Assembly: GCA_030625695.1 (NCBI GenBank)
Contig: DAOUQK010000245.1
Span: 1-5,840 of the forward strand
Length of the DNA: 5,840 bases
Direction: 5' to 3'
Origin: Paracoccaceae bacterium
GTDB lineage: Bacteria; Pseudomonadota; Alphaproteobacteria; Rhodobacterales; Rhodobacteraceae
This document shows, one piece after another, positions 4,276 through 5,840 of the stretch (within the stretch, counting starts at the first letter, position 1; every line of letters starts with the position of its first letter). The translations under genes were made by a program, and so were the position numbers. The notes under the pieces are model-generated. The model searched no databases. It saw nothing but the letters and a program-made list of their open reading frames with translations, and was not told where the DNA came from.

Positions 4276-5840
4276 GTGTCACATCGCCCGCAAACGCCAG
4301 CCTGCTTGTGTTGCCCCACATCCGGCAGGATTTTCCAACACCGCTGGCACTTTTCACCATCGGCTTTTTCAAACACCACGCCAACGCCATCGGTTTCCGG
4401 CAGACGGAACGCCTCTGCCGGGCTTGGATCACCCGTCAGAACGACGCCCGAAGTGATGAACATATCATCCGTCGGCATCGACTTCAGCAGCGCCAACAGG
4501 CTTGCGTCCTCGATATGCACCACCGGGGCCGCCTCAAGGCTGGATCCGATCACCTTATCCTGACGCTGGATTTCCAGCGCCGATGTCACCACCCGGCGTA
4601 CGGTGCGCAAACGGGTGAAGTTATCCGCCAACGTGTCATCCCGCCAGCTTTCGGGCGTATCGGGCATATCGTTCAGATGCAGGCTGCTGGCCTCGCCCGG
4701 GAACCGCTCAAGCCAGACCTCTTCCATGGTGAACACCAAAATCGGCGCCAGCCAACCGGTCAACCGGTGAAACAGGATATCAAGCACCGTGCGCGCTGCC
4801 CGCGCCCGTGTTGTATCGCCATCGCAATACAGCGCATCTTTGCGGATATCGAAATAGAACGCCGACAGGTCGATGGTGGCAAAGTTGAACACAGCCTGAA
4901 ACACGCCCTGAAAATCGTACGCTTTGTACCCTTCGCGTACCCGAGCGTCCAATTCCGAAATCCGGTGCAAAACCCAGCGTTCCAGATCGGGCATATCAGC
5001 GGGGTCTACCCGGTCAGCGTCGCTAAACGTCGCCAGTGATCCCAGCAAAAACCGCATAGTATTACGCAACCGGCGATAGCTATCGGCCACACCTTTCAGG
5101 ATCTCAGGCCCAATCCGGTGATCATGCACATAATCGGTCTGCGCCACCCAAAGCCGCAGGATATCGGCGCCATATTGATTGACCACCTGCTCGGGCAGGA
5201 TGGTGTTGCCCAACGATTTGGACATCTTGACGCCCTTTTCGTCGAGCGTAAACGCGTGCGTCACAACCGCCTTGTACGGCGCACGCCCCAAGGTGCCACA
5301 GGCCTGCAACATCGATGAATGGAACCAACCGCGATGCTGATCAGTACCTTCCATATAGACATCGGCAATACCATCCGGCGCGCCATCTTCCCGATCGCGC
5401 AGAACAAACGCATGGGTCGAGCCAGAGTCAAACCACACATCCAGCACATCAAAAACCTGATCCCACTCATCTGACGAATAATCACCGCCCAGGAACCGCT
5501 CTTTGGCGCCATCGGCATACCAACAATCGGCCCCTTCGGCCTCAAACGCCTCGGTGATGCGGGTGTTGACAGTATCGTCGCGCAACAAGAATCCGTCATC
5601 CGTCGGCAAGGCCCCTTTGCGGATAAAGCAAGTCAACGGCACGCCCCAGGCGCGTTGACGCGACAATACCCAATCCGGCCGCGCCTCGATCATCGAATAA
5701 AGTCGGTTACGCCCGGTTTTGGGTGTCCATTCGACCAGTTGGTCGATCGAATTCAGGGCGCGTTCGCGGATTGTTGTGCCATAGGTATCCTGCCCATCGC
5801 CCACTGGCCGGTCGATCGCCGCAAACCATTGCGGCGTGTT
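4263..5840 (-). CDS. ileS: Isoleucyl-tRNA synthetase, C-terminal 525 residues (5' end beyond right edge)
   Basis: Class I aminoacyl-tRNA synthetase that charges tRNA-Ile with isoleucine in the cytoplasm. The frame is open at the right edge (NTPQWFAAIDRPVGDG) and about half of a typical alphaproteobacterial IleS (some 950-1000 residues) is present. The N-terminal HIGH motif and most of the editing domain lie outside. Visible landmarks in order are: MIEARPDWVLSRQRAWGVPL after the editing insertion; EGTDQHRGWFHSSMLQACG; the KMSKS loop in DEKGVKMSKSLGNT (codons 5214-5228); the anticodon-binding helical domain (from about YRRLRNTMRFLLG); and a C-terminal zinc ribbon with two Cys pairs, CQRC and CGRC, within the last 28 residues. 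The zinc ribbon and KMSKS mark the bacterial IleS type rather than ValS or LeuS. No disruption is seen. Stop TAA is at 4263-4265. Any promoter or T-box would be outside the window. Confidence 0.97.
   Translation of the reverse strand, partial: NTPQWFAAIDRPVGDGQDTYGTTIRERALNSIDQLVEWTPKTGRNRLYSMIEARPDWVLSRQRAWGVPLTCFIRKGALPTDDGFLLRDDTVNTRITEAFEAEGADCWYADGAKERFLGGDYSSDEWDQVFDVLDVWFDSGSTHAFVLRDREDGAPDGIADVYMEGTDQHRGWFHSSMLQACGTLGRAPYKAVVTHAFTLDEKGVKMSKSLGNTILPEQVVNQYGADILRLWVAQTDYVHDHRIGPEILKGVADSYRRLRNTMRFLLGSLATFSDADRVDPADMPDLERWVLHRISELDARVREGYKAYDFQGVFQAVFNFATIDLSAFYFDIRKDALYCDGDTTRARAARTVLDILFHRLTGWLAPILVFTMEEVWLERFPGEASSLHLNDMPDTPESWRDDTLADNFTRLRTVRRVVTSALEIQRQDKVIGSSLEAAPVVHIEDASLLALLKSMPTDDMFITSGVVLTGDPSPAEAFRLPETDGVGVVFEKADGEKCQRCWKILPDVGQHKQAGVCGRCDTALG

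Noticed and set aside
4020..5039. Long plus-strand open frame of 339 codons opposite ileS
   Set aside because: It lies antisense to a clearly functional ileS, has low-complexity His/Arg/Gln-rich composition typical of a shadow frame, and its first part overlaps the membrane gene and the REP pair.
1..5840. CRISPR array, toxin-antitoxin pair, defence island, riboswitch or tRNA
   Set aside because: No regularly spaced repeats, no tRNA-like cloverleaf and no matching protein motifs were seen. The window consists of housekeeping genes and insertion sequences, and I found no evidence for a new multi-gene system.

Overview
This window looks like chromosomal DNA of an alphaproteobacterium, most likely Rhodobacterales (Roseobacter-type). 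The grounds are a Pcs-type phosphatidylcholine synthase, the style of the isoleucyl-tRNA synthetase and Ogt proteins, a moderate-to-high G+C content, and IS3 and IS630 transposases of the kind common in that order. The order-level placement is inference from remembered protein families, not from a search.

Layout. Positions 1 to about 953 are an insertion-sequence graveyard on the minus strand. A frameshifted, truncated IS3-family orfB remnant runs off the left edge and is fused, without a recognisable IS end at the joint, to an IS630-family transposase pseudogene. The pseudogene has a large internal deletion and an in-frame stop. Next comes pcs (plus strand, 1083-1778), a membrane enzyme that makes phosphatidylcholine directly from choline and CDP-diacylglycerol. 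It converges on ogt (minus, 1799-2281), a methylated-DNA repair methyltransferase whose usual arginine-finger position carries Gln. A structurally complete IS3-family element of the IS407 type (2365-3611) follows. It has 15-bp perfect terminal repeats, a CCTC 4-bp target duplication, and orfA/orfB joined by a G GGA AAG -1 frameshift site. It landed between the divergent starts of ogt and an unrecognised four-helix membrane protein (3688-4131). The ribosome-binding site of that gene lies in the loop of a 7-bp hairpin. Between this gene and the convergent ileS lies a 70-bp pair of inverted REP-like palindromes (4141-4210). The C-terminal half of ileS (minus, 4263 to the right edge) fills the remainder.

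The housekeeping genes (pcs, ogt, ileS) are functionally unrelated and show no shared operon. The main theme is IS-driven remodelling at three sites: decayed elements at the left, one apparently complete element in the middle, and a REP pair at the right. I found no defence system, CRISPR array, toxin-antitoxin pair, biosynthetic cluster or RNA gene. The most useful second-look items are the REP pair, the hairpin-embedded Shine-Dalgarno sequence, the Ogt substitution and the well-preserved IS407-type element.
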